Origin: JACKDX01 sp964640175
GTDB lineage: Bacteria > Myxococcota_A > Polyangia > Polyangiales > GCA-016699535
DNA: 46,716 nt
Direction of reading: 5' to 3'
Assembly: GCA_964640175.1 (NCBI GenBank)
Contig: CAZXFW010000015.1
Coordinates: 1-46,716, forward strand
In this document: positions 35,201 to 42,397 of the stretch, in pieces
How positions within the stretch are numbered: position 1 is the first letter of the stretch
Layout: every line of letters begins with the position of its first letter
Program-made: the position numbers and the translations under genes
The notes under the pieces: generated by a model
What the model was told of the DNA's origin: nothing
The model's database searches: none
What the model saw: the letters and a program-made list of their open reading frames with translations, nothing else

Positions 35201-35636
35201 CAGCCAGTTTGTAGAGATGCTCAAGCTCATCCGAGCCATGCTCGATGAGAAGAAAGTCGATTACGAATATTTGGATGGATCGACCAAGGATCGGCAAGAA
35301 CGTGTGGATCGGTTCAATCAAGATGAAACCTGCCCAGTGTTCTTGGTGTCTCTGAAAGCTGGCGGAACTGGGCTCAATCTGACGGGCGCAGATACCGTGG
35401 TGCATTTCGATCCATGGTGGAATCCGGCCGTGGAAGATCAGGCGACGGACAGAGCGCACCGCATTGGGCAGACCAAGATCGTCAACGTCTACCGTCTGAT
35501 TGCACGGGAGACGGTGGAGGAGAAGATTTTGCAGCTTTCTGCCAAGAAGCGCGAGCTTGTGTCTCATGTGCTGGTTTCAGAGGGCGGTCCGATGAAGGGA
35601 CTGACACGTGAAGACGTCGTGGAGCTCTTTAGCTAA
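32277..35636 (+). CDS. SNF2-family ATPase with SWIM zinc finger
   Basis: SNF2-type DNA translocase of 1119 residues. The N-terminal SWIM zinc finger is CTC then CKH (Cys91, Cys93, Cys103, His105), which mediates nucleic-acid or protein binding. Helicase motifs follow: DDMGLGKT (about 683-690), DEAQHIKN (781-788), TGTPIENRLSE, and the C-terminal GTGLNLTGADTVVHFDPWWN and DRAHRIGQTK. This is the common SWIM-SNF2 bacterial type, often linked with transcription recycling or genome maintenance, but the true role is not known. An RRRSRRRRRP-like basic stretch lies after the SWIM finger. ATG 32277 has no strong ribosome-binding site. Confidence 0.93.
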   Translation: MAESPLVESTLEPTDRELSPISEHVGKLSDRAIQRQVGGNAFLRGRLYARRGGVSDLEAQGQSAQCKVKTKDQPMEVSIELNDQAQVISNCTCTAWRGPTGHCKHVAALLVALRDRVRPPRPKPEVPEGGVQDAQQLRTVANAGKRRRSRRRRRPGVNGETSALNGAAIEVFTPTQLGFTRSATGASPGGALETWLPDDAYPKPCQFEYRMTVRPAAISVTPVLAGTRSSVPITEALGVFNAVSSADRPLFRLLARHASRNMPATAELRAEDAAEALSALKGRRVLLEPASMEMRFMDEPLQPKIELEQNAGQTVRVRVAFELKNGSTRRFALSNGAWFEGTPGWYIDTTEGVARPLAESVTPAWLQRLYRSPAIVQPMTELPRLLVDFIPRVATSLGTQLPELSSVADLVDAHPRFELRANGDLLEAELRLRVLYQDLAFDVPVNGFPSPLAIQHSGQRPRVLRRDVGNEMAAVQKLMDLGAKVNEAGDALVIEGDEAVAFWTEGLATLPEAWERFVPSDLTDVTVRETPVTPQMRVSSGVDWLSLDMTFSAGGVAVSADELRACLEHGRHLVKLADGSYAPVKGEEVGQVLERMAEILASSGSHQKLPLSQAGRVQDLLRIVSNHKVAPTAKGLFEKLADAGRVEPVAKPRTLKATLRPYQKEGFSWLVFLHNLNTGGILADDMGLGKTLQAISLLLWLKSQNKDAISLVVAPTSVVPNWEREINKFAPNLKVTVWHGPDRQKMADDVGKADVVITSYALLRRDEEFLQTLKLDYAILDEAQHIKNPLSATARAAKRLQSKRRLAMTGTPIENRLSEIWSIFDFVSPGLLGDLKTFEEKFSRPIERGDTDTAMRLRATIHPFVMRRTKQEVAKDLPEKIEQEIIVPLADEQAKLYKQILAEVRKSVLSEIEKQGVSKAQIQILAALTRLRQAACDPRLLKLSGNWEEEESGKLSALREIVSNALEGGHRVLVFSQFVEMLKLIRAMLDEKKVDYEYLDGSTKDRQERVDRFNQDETCPVFLVSLKAGGTGLNLTGADTVVHFDPWWNPAVEDQATDRAHRIGQTKIVNVYRLIARETVEEKILQLSAKKRELVSHVLVSEGGPMKGLTREDVVELFS

Positions 35637-35697
35637 ACTCGCTTGTGCGTCTACCAAGGCAGCGAGCTGAGGTTGAAATCCTCCTAGTGTGATGGCG

Positions 35698-36131
35698 CTA
35701 TCGTTGCACATTGAACCTGGGCAAAACGCCTCCGGGCTGGCCATAATGCGGAATGATGCCTTCATCCGAACATGATGCATTGGCTTTTGAGGGAGCTATA
35801 AACGCCCCCTTGGTGGTAGAGTAATAAAGACAGCCGAGTTCTTCGGCAGGCCGTTCACGAATAAATTGTTCGGCTTCTTCAAGTGCCTGCAGCCAAAAAG
35901 CCTTAAGTACGGTCAAGTCGATAGGCTCGGCCAAGTGCAGTTTTTCAAATGATCATCGGCAAACGCACTAGCCACTCGTTCAACAGAGTCATGGAAATAA
36001 TCGAGATCATTGCTATAGCGTTTGGAGTTGGGTGCAAAATGAAGCGCGGCTCCGCCGGCGAGATAGCTGTCAGGAGTGCGGTTTTGCGCTAGCAGTGTGG
36101 CTAGGTCTGTCTGGAATGAAGTGAGGGGCAT
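35698..36131 (-). pseudogene. AbiEii-like nucleotidyltransferase with internal deletion
   Basis: The first part (from ATG 36131) reads LAGGAALHFAPNSKRYSNDL, then DYFHDSVERVASAFADDHL, with the nucleotidyltransferase GG and DxD pattern (NDLDYF). The frame then stops at 35913. The C-terminal frame reads FEKLHLAEPIDLTVLKAFWL, EELGCLYYS and PHYGQPGGVLPR, which in this family follows about 130 residues later. The two parts are directly joined near 35945, so most of the middle is missing and the frame is broken. The toxin-like product is therefore probably inactive. The start overlaps the partner gene by 31 bases. Confidence 0.7.
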
Positions 36132-36388
36132 AAGCGTATGGCATACTGCCATGCAGTACGATTTCCATGTCGAAACAACTGCTCTGCGACCCATGGGATG
36201 TCATGGGCCTTGATCAGCAGCTTAGGATCATAAGACCAAAAACATTGAGCATGAAACCGTCGGTAAGCGCGTCGGGCTTCCCGCACTGCGACCATTGTCT
36301 TGGCAGTGCTCGGAAGAAGTGTACGGCGACTTTGACGTCCACCACGGGCTCCAATCGTCGCAAGGTATTTTTTTACCGCAATTTCCAT
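36101..36388 (-). CDS. Partner (antitoxin-like) protein of the nucleotidyltransferase
   Basis: A 95-residue basic protein with IGARGGRQSRRTL, then MVAVREARRAYRRFHAQCFWS and DIPWVAEQLFRHG. This pattern recurs immediately upstream of the same nucleotidyltransferase family, which is why I call it an antitoxin or partner, although no function is established. The gene is intact. ATG 36388 is chosen, because the longer frame to 36424 runs through the palindromic promoter. Confidence 0.65.
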   Translation of the reverse strand: MEIAVKKYLATIGARGGRQSRRTLLPSTAKTMVAVREARRAYRRFHAQCFWSYDPKLLIKAHDIPWVAEQLFRHGNRTAWQYAIRLCPSLHSRQT

Positions 36389-36390
36389 TG

Positions 36391-36424
36391 TATATATCAT
36401 AAGCGGCTTATGATATATAAGCAA
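36391..36424 (-). promoter_or_regulatory. Promoter with 29-bp palindromic operator for the partner gene
   Basis: A perfect palindrome with 13-bp arms and a 3-base centre covers 36391-36419 (arms 36391-36403 and 36407-36419). On the minus strand TTGCTT (36419-36424) and TATGAT (36396-36401) are 17 bases apart, a good sigma-70 promoter. The operator covers the spacer and the -10. The start site would fall at or next to ATG 36388, so the transcript may be leaderless. This looks like autoregulation. Confidence 0.7.
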
Positions 36425-36439
36425 GTTTGCCCTGCATCC

Positions 36440-36751
36440 TCAGGTGGGGAGGCCGGCTTCGCGACGAAACTCGAGGCATTGCCAGCTTCCTGCTTCAAAC
36501 TCCCGACAGGTGATGCCGCGGTGCTCGTAGATGCGGCAGGCGTTCGGGTTGTCTATCGTGCCTAGATGCACGCACGCTCCATCGGGCTGGCAGGCAAACG
36601 CCATTTCGCTGAAGTGGCCCGGGACTAAGGCATCGACGAGGTCAGTACGCCCTAAGCGTTTCCAGCGGACGATGTCTTCGGCAGGGACGAGAATGCGGCC
36701 ATCATGTGCCGTGCGACAACACGCACCACAACTCAAACAATCGTAACGCAT
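36440..36751 (-). CDS. YkgJ-family cysteine-cluster protein
   Basis: The 103-residue protein begins with CLSCGACC (Cys5, Cys8, Cys11, Cys12), then has further cysteines in FACQPDGACVHL, and ends ACRIYEHRGITCREFEAGSW. This matches the YkgJ (Fe-S or zinc) family, which has a conserved eight-cysteine pattern. No substrate is known. It lies upstream of the antitoxin-like gene on the same strand and is divergent from the next lipoprotein. Confidence 0.88.
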   Translation of the reverse strand: MRYDCLSCGACCRTAHDGRILVPAEDIVRWKRLGRTDLVDALVPGHFSEMAFACQPDGACVHLGTIDNPNACRIYEHRGITCREFEAGSWQCLEFRREAGLPT

Positions 36752-36820
36752 ACCGGTATGCAGTTTACCTCACGCAACTTATCAGCGTAAGGGGCGATAC
36801 CTCTGCGTAGCGAGGTGTCT

Positions 36821-37663
36821 ATGCGGCATGTGTTAACAATAGTGTGGGTGGGTATGTTTGGTGTGTTTGGATGTCATGTCGATCGTACGCCGTATAGTCA
36901 AGCAGAGGATGCCTCGAATCCAACGTATTCAGGACCTCCAGAGCAAGAGGCTGCAGATGGTGGTGGTGTTGACAGTGGAAGGGATGATTCTAATGACACA
37001 TCCCATGCCGAGCTTGTCATCCATGAGCTCAACGCCAACATCGATCTAGGGTGTGACTTGGTAGAGTTCTACGTGACAAAAGCAGGCGCGCTTGAGGGAG
37101 TTCTGTTTAAAGAGCGAACGAAAACCGTCTTCACATGGGAGCAAGGGGAAGTGCCTTGGGGTACGTTTATTATCGTGCATTTCAACGCGATGGACTTGGA
37201 GTGCAATCCAGCGATGAGTGGATCGGAAATGAATGCGCCCGATGAATATTCCAGCGCCTTATATACAGGCAATTTCGACAACGCGTATGATGTGTATGTG
37301 GAGGATGATGGGTTGGTGGCGACCGACAATGTGCTCACCCTCTACAACGCTGATGGAAGCATCATGGATGCCATTTTCGTGTCAGACGCTCCCCTTGGGA
37401 GCACGGCGCAAGACACCGACAAACAGGCCGCTGAAGTGGCAGCACACGGCCAATGGACGACCTCAGCAGGTGAAGTTCCGTTGACAGGATTTATGGACGA
37501 TGTGTTCAACATGCATGCGGTGCATGATCTCGATGCTACCAGCACGGTCCGATTGGGAGCGAGCATACAACGCAAGATGTCCATCGATCACAACCATCGT
37601 GATGACTGGTTTTCTGAAGGGGCGATGCCTGAGGCGACATGGGGGGAAGCTAACCCGTTTTGA
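36821..37663 (+). CDS. Lipoprotein with lamin-tail-like domain
   Basis: The 280-residue protein has a signal ending GVFGC (Cys18), an acidic serine/aspartate-rich linker at about 30-65, and a C-terminal domain with LVIHELNANIDLGCDLVEFY. That is the typical start of a lamin-tail-like (LTD) beta-sandwich found in secreted bacterial proteins. Its function is unknown. The GAGGTG five bases before ATG 36821 fixes the start; an in-frame GTG at 36815 lies inside that site. Its end overlaps the convergent acyltransferase by 14 bases. Confidence 0.75.
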   Translation: MRHVLTIVWVGMFGVFGCHVDRTPYSQAEDASNPTYSGPPEQEAADGGGVDSGRDDSNDTSHAELVIHELNANIDLGCDLVEFYVTKAGALEGVLFKERTKTVFTWEQGEVPWGTFIIVHFNAMDLECNPAMSGSEMNAPDEYSSALYTGNFDNAYDVYVEDDGLVATDNVLTLYNADGSIMDAIFVSDAPLGSTAQDTDKQAAEVAAHGQWTTSAGEVPLTGFMDDVFNMHAVHDLDATSTVRLGASIQRKMSIDHNHRDDWFSEGAMPEATWGEANPF

Positions 37664-38459
37664 GGTGAGAGTGATGTGCGGGCGTCGTGGCGTTTCGTTC
37701 CCAGTGCGAGTTAAAAAGCTCGCGGGCTTCAAACACCAACTGTTGTACCGTCGCTTGTACTTTGGAAGCATCGGATAAGCCAAGCGAACTTGATGCCAGG
37801 GGTGCGCCGCACACGACTGCAACGTGGATGCGTGGTTTGACGGCTACCTTCAACACATGTTGTGTAAGGGTCGATTGAACAAACCCATCGCCTTGTGCGT
37901 AACACACTCCTACAGGCACAATTTCCACATCCAGGCCGGCGCTCGCACGTAAAAATCCTTTACGGAAGTGGTGCACTGTATCTCCTTCAAAGGTTGTGCC
38001 TTCTGGGAACATTCCAATGGTATGGCCAAGTGCTAAGCGATGGCGAATGCGTTGAATGGCGCGTACGCCGCTTTGTTTACTGGCTCGGTTGACAAAAATC
38101 GTCCCAACGCGTCGTGTTACAAACCCCATGATGGGCCAATGAGAAACTCCCGCATGGCTCAATAAAGATCCTCCAAACATGTAAAGCAAAAGCACAATAT
38201 CCAAGGGAGATCGGTGGTTGGCTACGATGAGCCGTGCGCCATGTGAGGTTGGTGCGGTGTAGCGAATCACGTGCTCTATGCCAAAAATCCATAGGCACCC
38301 TCGCGCCCAACGCTGAACATACGCATCGAGTAAGGACTGACGTTGGTTTTGAGGGGCAAACAATGCACGCAGCTCAAACAGACTCAACGCGGTCAATGCC
38401 CAAAGTAGTGCTCCAACCACGCGGAATGTCAGGCGCACATAGCCAAGCCAAGCATGCAT
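37650..38459 (-). CDS. 1-acyl-sn-glycerol-3-phosphate acyltransferase-like protein
   Basis: PlsC-type acyltransferase of 269 residues. It has the catalytic HX4D motif (His82, Asp87 in NHRSPLD) and the substrate motif FPEGTTFEGD (151-160), with N-terminal hydrophobic segments for membrane binding. The family adds the second acyl chain in phospholipid synthesis, though the specificity of this member is open. It is divergent from the mepA-like gene, 92 bp apart. Confidence 0.9.
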   Translation of the reverse strand: MHAWLGYVRLTFRVVGALLWALTALSLFELRALFAPQNQRQSLLDAYVQRWARGCLWIFGIEHVIRYTAPTSHGARLIVANHRSPLDIVLLLYMFGGSLLSHAGVSHWPIMGFVTRRVGTIFVNRASKQSGVRAIQRIRHRLALGHTIGMFPEGTTFEGDTVHHFRKGFLRASAGLDVEIVPVGVCYAQGDGFVQSTLTQHVLKVAVKPRIHVAVVCGAPLASSSLGLSDASKVQATVQQLVFEARELFNSHWERNATTPAHHSHLKTG

Positions 38460-38528
38460 TGCTGCAAGCTATAGCACTGGTTTCCGAATGCACACATCGA
38501 TCATGTGCAATAAAGTTGCCAAAAAAAT

Positions 38529-38546
38529 GGGTGTACGGCTACACCC
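38529..38546 (+). other. Hairpin immediately before the MepA-like start
   Basis: GGGTGTA (38529-38535) and TACACCC (38540-38546) form a perfect 7-bp stem with a CGGC loop, only five bases before ATG 38552 and where a ribosome-binding site would be. It may hinder translation, or the true start may be ATG 38567. Confidence 0.35.
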
Positions 38547-38551
38547 AACAC

Positions 38552-39367
38552 ATGGCCTTTAGGACGATGTTTGCTGCAGCGCTCATCGCGTGTGCGGCGT
38601 TGAGCCTGTGGGGTGCGTGGCCTAAGCAGGCCCAAGCATTGCAAGATGAGTTACGCCCGATCCGGAGTGTGTCGGTAGGTTACCCATGGCGGGGTAAGCT
38701 GGTGCATGGTTGGCAACTTCGGCCAAGCAAATACGTGCGTTACACCGGAGAATACGTTGCAAATGGACGCTTTTACGGCACCTGGGAACTTGTCCAGGTG
38801 TTGGAGCGTGCAGCCCGCCGTGTGTCGTTTCGCTTACCTGGCGCTAAGTTGTCGGTGGGTGAGCTCTCAAGCAGGTTTGGAGGTCGCATTCAAGGGCATC
38901 GATCGCATGAAAATGGTCGCGATGTGGATGTCGGATTTTATGTGACCAACGACGTGGGCACCCCGGTGGAAACCTGGAGCTTTGCCAATATGGACCGCCA
39001 TGGGCACGGTGTAGGGGTCAATCAACATCTTCGGTTTGATGACGCACGCAATTGGGAATTGATTGCAAAATTGGTGGCCGATGGGGATGCACGGGTGCAG
39101 CGTATTTTTGTGGCGAACAGTATCCGTTCGCGTCTTTTGGCGGAGGCCATGCGGCGTGGAGCGCCGCCGGTGCTTATTGAGCGTGCAAAACAGGTGATGG
39201 TGGAGCCCACTCATGGCCATCCCCACCGAAACCATTTTCATGTGCGCATTTATTGTGCGCCTGCAGACCAAACGCTGTGCAAAGACAGACCACCGTTTTG
39301 GCCATGGTACCCTGGAGACCTTCGTCGGATGTTAGGCGAGACACTGGCCCTTGGCCCTTCGCGTTAA
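38552..39367 (+). CDS. MepA-like penicillin-insensitive murein endopeptidase
   Basis: Peptidase family M74. The 271-residue precursor has a signal peptide with hydrophobic core AAALIACAALSLWG and cleavage near AQA. The zinc ligands fit MepA: His119 and Asp126 in RSHENGRDVDVGFY, and the C-terminal HPHRNHFHVRIYC. It should hydrolyse D-alanyl-meso-DAP cross-links in the periplasm. PurU begins 10 bp downstream, so the two may share a transcript. The longer frame upstream of 38552 overlaps the divergent gene and is unlikely. Confidence 0.88.
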   Translation: MAFRTMFAAALIACAALSLWGAWPKQAQALQDELRPIRSVSVGYPWRGKLVHGWQLRPSKYVRYTGEYVANGRFYGTWELVQVLERAARRVSFRLPGAKLSVGELSSRFGGRIQGHRSHENGRDVDVGFYVTNDVGTPVETWSFANMDRHGHGVGVNQHLRFDDARNWELIAKLVADGDARVQRIFVANSIRSRLLAEAMRRGAPPVLIERAKQVMVEPTHGHPHRNHFHVRIYCAPADQTLCKDRPPFWPWYPGDLRRMLGETLALGPSR

Positions 39368-39377
39368 TGGCGTACAG

Positions 39378-40229
39378 ATGAACACCGCGACATTACTCCT
39401 TAGCTGTCATGACCAGCCTGGGCTGGTTGCGGCGGTCTCTGATTTCATCTACCGACACGATGGAAATATTCTGCATGCCAATCAACACATTGATCGTCGA
39501 GAGGGTTTGTTTTTGCAGCGCGTGGAATGGGATTTAGCCTCATTCCAGATCGCAAAGCCACAGATGCAGGCTGCGATCGAGCAATGGGCTAAGCCCTTTG
39601 GCATGCAGTGGTCGCTTCACTTTTCACAGGATGTGCCGAAGGTTGCCATTTTGGTGTCCAAGCATGCGCACTGTCTATACGACTTGTTGGCGCGCTGGAA
39701 AAACGGTGAGCTTCGAGTCGATGTGCAAGTGGTGTTGTCCAACCATACCGACCTACGGCATGTGGCCGAGTGTTTTGGCGTTCCCTTTGTGCATTGCCCT
39801 TTGACTCCAGAGTCTAAGCCACAACAGGAGCAGCAGTTGCACGAGACGCTTGGGGCGTACGGCATTGATTTAGTGGTGTTAGCCCGTTACATGCAGGTGC
39901 TCTCCGACGGGTTTGTCGGGCGCTATCCAAACCGGATTATTAACATTCATCATTCCTTTTTGCCTGCATTTCCGGGGGCAAGGCCCTATCATCGCGCACA
40001 CGAACGTGGTGTGAAAATCATTGGCGCCACAGCACATTATGTCACTGAGGAGCTCGATGAAGGTCCTATCATTGAACAAGACGTCGTCAGGGTCAGTCAC
40101 CGGGATTCGATTGAGGATTTGATAGCCAAAGGTCGGGACCTTGAAAAACTGGTGTTGGCACGGGCGGTTTCACTCCATGTGGAGGCCCGCGTGTTGGTGT
40201 ATGGCCGTCGGACGGTGGTGTTCCGATAA
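39378..40229 (+). CDS. purU: Formyltetrahydrofolate deformylase
   Basis: PurU hydrolyses 10-formyl-THF to formate and THF. The 283-residue product has an N-terminal ACT domain (LLLSCHDQPGLVAAVSDFIY), as in PurU and unlike PurN. The C-terminal formyltransferase-like domain contains INIHHSFLPAFPGARPYHRA and ELDEGPIIEQD, the catalytic His and Asp. ATG 39378 fits the family start; TTG 39351 is a weaker alternative. Confidence 0.95.
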   Translation: MNTATLLLSCHDQPGLVAAVSDFIYRHDGNILHANQHIDRREGLFLQRVEWDLASFQIAKPQMQAAIEQWAKPFGMQWSLHFSQDVPKVAILVSKHAHCLYDLLARWKNGELRVDVQVVLSNHTDLRHVAECFGVPFVHCPLTPESKPQQEQQLHETLGAYGIDLVVLARYMQVLSDGFVGRYPNRIINIHHSFLPAFPGARPYHRAHERGVKIIGATAHYVTEELDEGPIIEQDVVRVSHRDSIEDLIAKGRDLEKLVLARAVSLHVEARVLVYGRRTVVFR

Positions 40230-40247
40230 CCGGCTTCTTGGGTCGCT

Positions 40248-41129
40248 TTAGTAATTGCGAATGATGAGCTCAGGGACCGATCGGCGTGTTTCGCCTTTGC
40301 AGCTGATGGCCCGTGGCGCGATAATGCGTTCGATGCGGTATCCTCGGTAGATTTGATGAATCACGGGGACGTCGCTATTGGAAAGCATGAGTTTGCAGCC
40401 TCGGTGATCGAGCGCTCGAAACACTTCGCCAAGCTCCGCTTGATCCTGCCAGCTGAACCCAGAAAGCGAATAGCTTGTAAAATTAGCCGTAGATGAAATG
40501 GGCGCGTAGGGAGGGTCGAGATAGATGAAATCGGTGGATTTGATCTTGTCTTGAAGTTTACGGAAATCGAGGCATTCGAGGTCAATGTGTGCGAGCCGTT
40601 GACTGGCTTCGTTAAGATTGTCTTCATTGACAATGGTAGGGTTGGTGTAACGACCGAGAGGGACGTTAAACTCTCCGTGACGATTGACGCGGTGTAATCC
40701 ATTGAAGCAGGTTTTGTTCAGGTAAATGAACATCGCAGCGCGTTCTGAAGTGAGGGCCTCTCGTGTGGCGTTGTATTTCTCACGCACCTGGTAGTAGTGC
40801 AGCGTGCTGTGTTGCTGTGCGAGGCGGTGAAGATGGTGGATCACGCCTTGAACGTCGTCGCGGACTTTACGGTAGGCGTCAATCAACGCAGGATTGACAT
40901 CGCACAGCATGGCGCGTTTTGGGGCGCGTGAAAAAAACAAGGCGCCGCCGCCTACGAAAGGCTCGACATGGCGCATCCGCTCTACCCCTGTGGGAAGGCG
41001 CTTTAGGAGATAGCTGAGCAGTCGGCCTTTGCCTCCCGCCCACTTCACAATAGGAGAGCATGACTGTAAATTTCCAATGTCACTGGTGTTTTGAGGAAGA
41101 ATGTGCGCAGAAGCAGCCTGTGTAGTCAT
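40248..41129 (-). CDS. dam: DNA adenine methylase (Dam/D12 class)
   Basis: N6-adenine methyltransferase of the D12 class. The 293-residue protein shows VKWAGGKGR (28-36), the SAM site EPFVGGGALFF (56-66) and the catalytic DPPYAP (205-210). This pattern fits Dam enzymes that methylate GATC, but GATC specificity cannot be proved from sequence here. No restriction endonuclease is next to it, so it may be an orphan regulatory or mismatch-repair methylase, or a solitary copy. Confidence 0.85.
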   Translation of the reverse strand: MTTQAASAHILPQNTSDIGNLQSCSPIVKWAGGKGRLLSYLLKRLPTGVERMRHVEPFVGGGALFFSRAPKRAMLCDVNPALIDAYRKVRDDVQGVIHHLHRLAQQHSTLHYYQVREKYNATREALTSERAAMFIYLNKTCFNGLHRVNRHGEFNVPLGRYTNPTIVNEDNLNEASQRLAHIDLECLDFRKLQDKIKSTDFIYLDPPYAPISSTANFTSYSLSGFSWQDQAELGEVFRALDHRGCKLMLSNSDVPVIHQIYRGYRIERIIAPRAISCKGETRRSVPELIIRNY

Positions 41130-41174
41130 GTGTACTACATTAGAACACCTTGTGCGCAGCCGTAAAAAATTCGG

Positions 41175-42113
41175 CTAAGTCAGAGTCACAGGCGCGGCGT
41201 CCATCGCCTGGAGTTCTTTCAGGGTGCGTTGAGAAGCCTGCCTTTGCCACACGAGCGCAACTACGAACAGGGTATTGACGAACACCAAACGCAGCCACAA
41301 GTACAGGTCCAACCGATCGAACATTCCAAAGATGCTGATCAAATAGGTATGAGGGGCTAATCCAAGCCAGCGCCACAACGTCCGCATGGGGCCAAGGTTG
41401 TGTTTACGATACACTTGGGCTGTTTCAGGGGTGACAGTGTAATGCATTCCTTCACGCCGTGCGGCAGAGTTGGTTAACGCGATGAACCAATTTTCGTTGT
41501 GGACTGCGCCGCGTAAGAAATTGACAAGTGCTCTTTGATGCCAAGGTGCATGATTTTCAGCAAGGGTTTTACCAAGTGCATTCATTTGAGCAACGCTCTC
41601 GGTTTCGGTGCTTTGGGGATTGGTGAGTCGCAGATACGATTCCTTGTAAAAATCGTAGCTGAGGAGGTGGAGAAAGCTAGTCAGGACGGCTGTGATGGTT
41701 AGCCATAGAATCGACGTTTCACCCGTGGATAACCACAAATGCCTGCCTGCAGCCGTTAAGCTTGCAAGTGCCACGACCAAGTCCATCAAGCCATCGAGCG
41801 CACGACCAAATTGAGAATGAGTTTTACGCGCACGTGCTAACTCGCCGTCTGCGCCATCCAAGATGCCCGAAGTCCATAGCAATATTCCACCCAACACCAT
41901 CAGAAAGGGTGTGCCTACATACCAACATGCAGCGGCTGTGAGTCCTACTAACGTCGCCAGGTAGGTGATCTGATTGGGGGTGATGCGGGTGGGGTATACG
42001 AGTTTTACAAACGCATACGCCAAAGGGCGGTTGACGTTGATGTTGATGGGATCTTCTACCTCAACGGGCTTACGAATTTGAGCTAAGGGAGGCAGCGAGG
42101 ACGCCTGGGTCAT
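41175..42113 (-). CDS. CDP-alcohol phosphatidyltransferase family protein
   Basis: The 312-residue membrane protein has the complete CDP-alcohol motif. It reads DGADGELAR, then GRALDGLMD, with Asp86, Asp89, Asp107 and Asp111 in the DG-DG-AR-G-D-D spacing. Multiple membrane helices surround it. Members transfer a phosphoalcohol from a CDP-activated donor during phospholipid or related synthesis; the alcohol is unknown. Same strand as dam, 45 bp upstream. Confidence 0.9.
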   Translation of the reverse strand: MTQASSLPPLAQIRKPVEVEDPININVNRPLAYAFVKLVYPTRITPNQITYLATLVGLTAAACWYVGTPFLMVLGGILLWTSGILDGADGELARARKTHSQFGRALDGLMDLVVALASLTAAGRHLWLSTGETSILWLTITAVLTSFLHLLSYDFYKESYLRLTNPQSTETESVAQMNALGKTLAENHAPWHQRALVNFLRGAVHNENWFIALTNSAARREGMHYTVTPETAQVYRKHNLGPMRTLWRWLGLAPHTYLISIFGMFDRLDLYLWLRLVFVNTLFVVALVWQRQASQRTLKELQAMDAAPVTLT

Positions 42114-42356
42114 AACATGGGATCGAATTGGCTAAAGGGTTGGGGTGCCGTCGAAGGTACGCCGTCGATGGGGTCCGGATCTACCCCGGGTTGAGAAGGG
42201 GCGCAAGACATTCCAACGGATGGGGGCCTTTGGCAAGCTTAGGAAACCTTTTTGGATTTTGTCTCGGCCTGGCGGGAGAGCCTAACTGGACGGACATGTA
42301 GGTAATGTGTGCTCTGTCACTACCTAAATGCAAGATCAGATCCAATAATTTGCGTT

Positions 42357-42385
42357 TTGGACTTGTCTTTTGTTCAGGGTAGTTA
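42357..42385 (+). promoter_or_regulatory. Candidate promoter for the GGDEF gene
   Basis: TTGGAC (42357-42362) and TAGTTA (42380-42385) are 17 bases apart, 12 bases before ATG 42398. The start site would be within a few bases of the ATG. In the rest of 42114-42397 I see no gene. Confidence 0.35.
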
Positions 42386-42397
42386 AAATCCACCGCG

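Noticed and set aside
38234..38551. N-terminal extension of the MepA-like gene
   Set aside because: It would overlap the divergent acyltransferase by over 200 bases and places the signal peptide in the middle of the protein.
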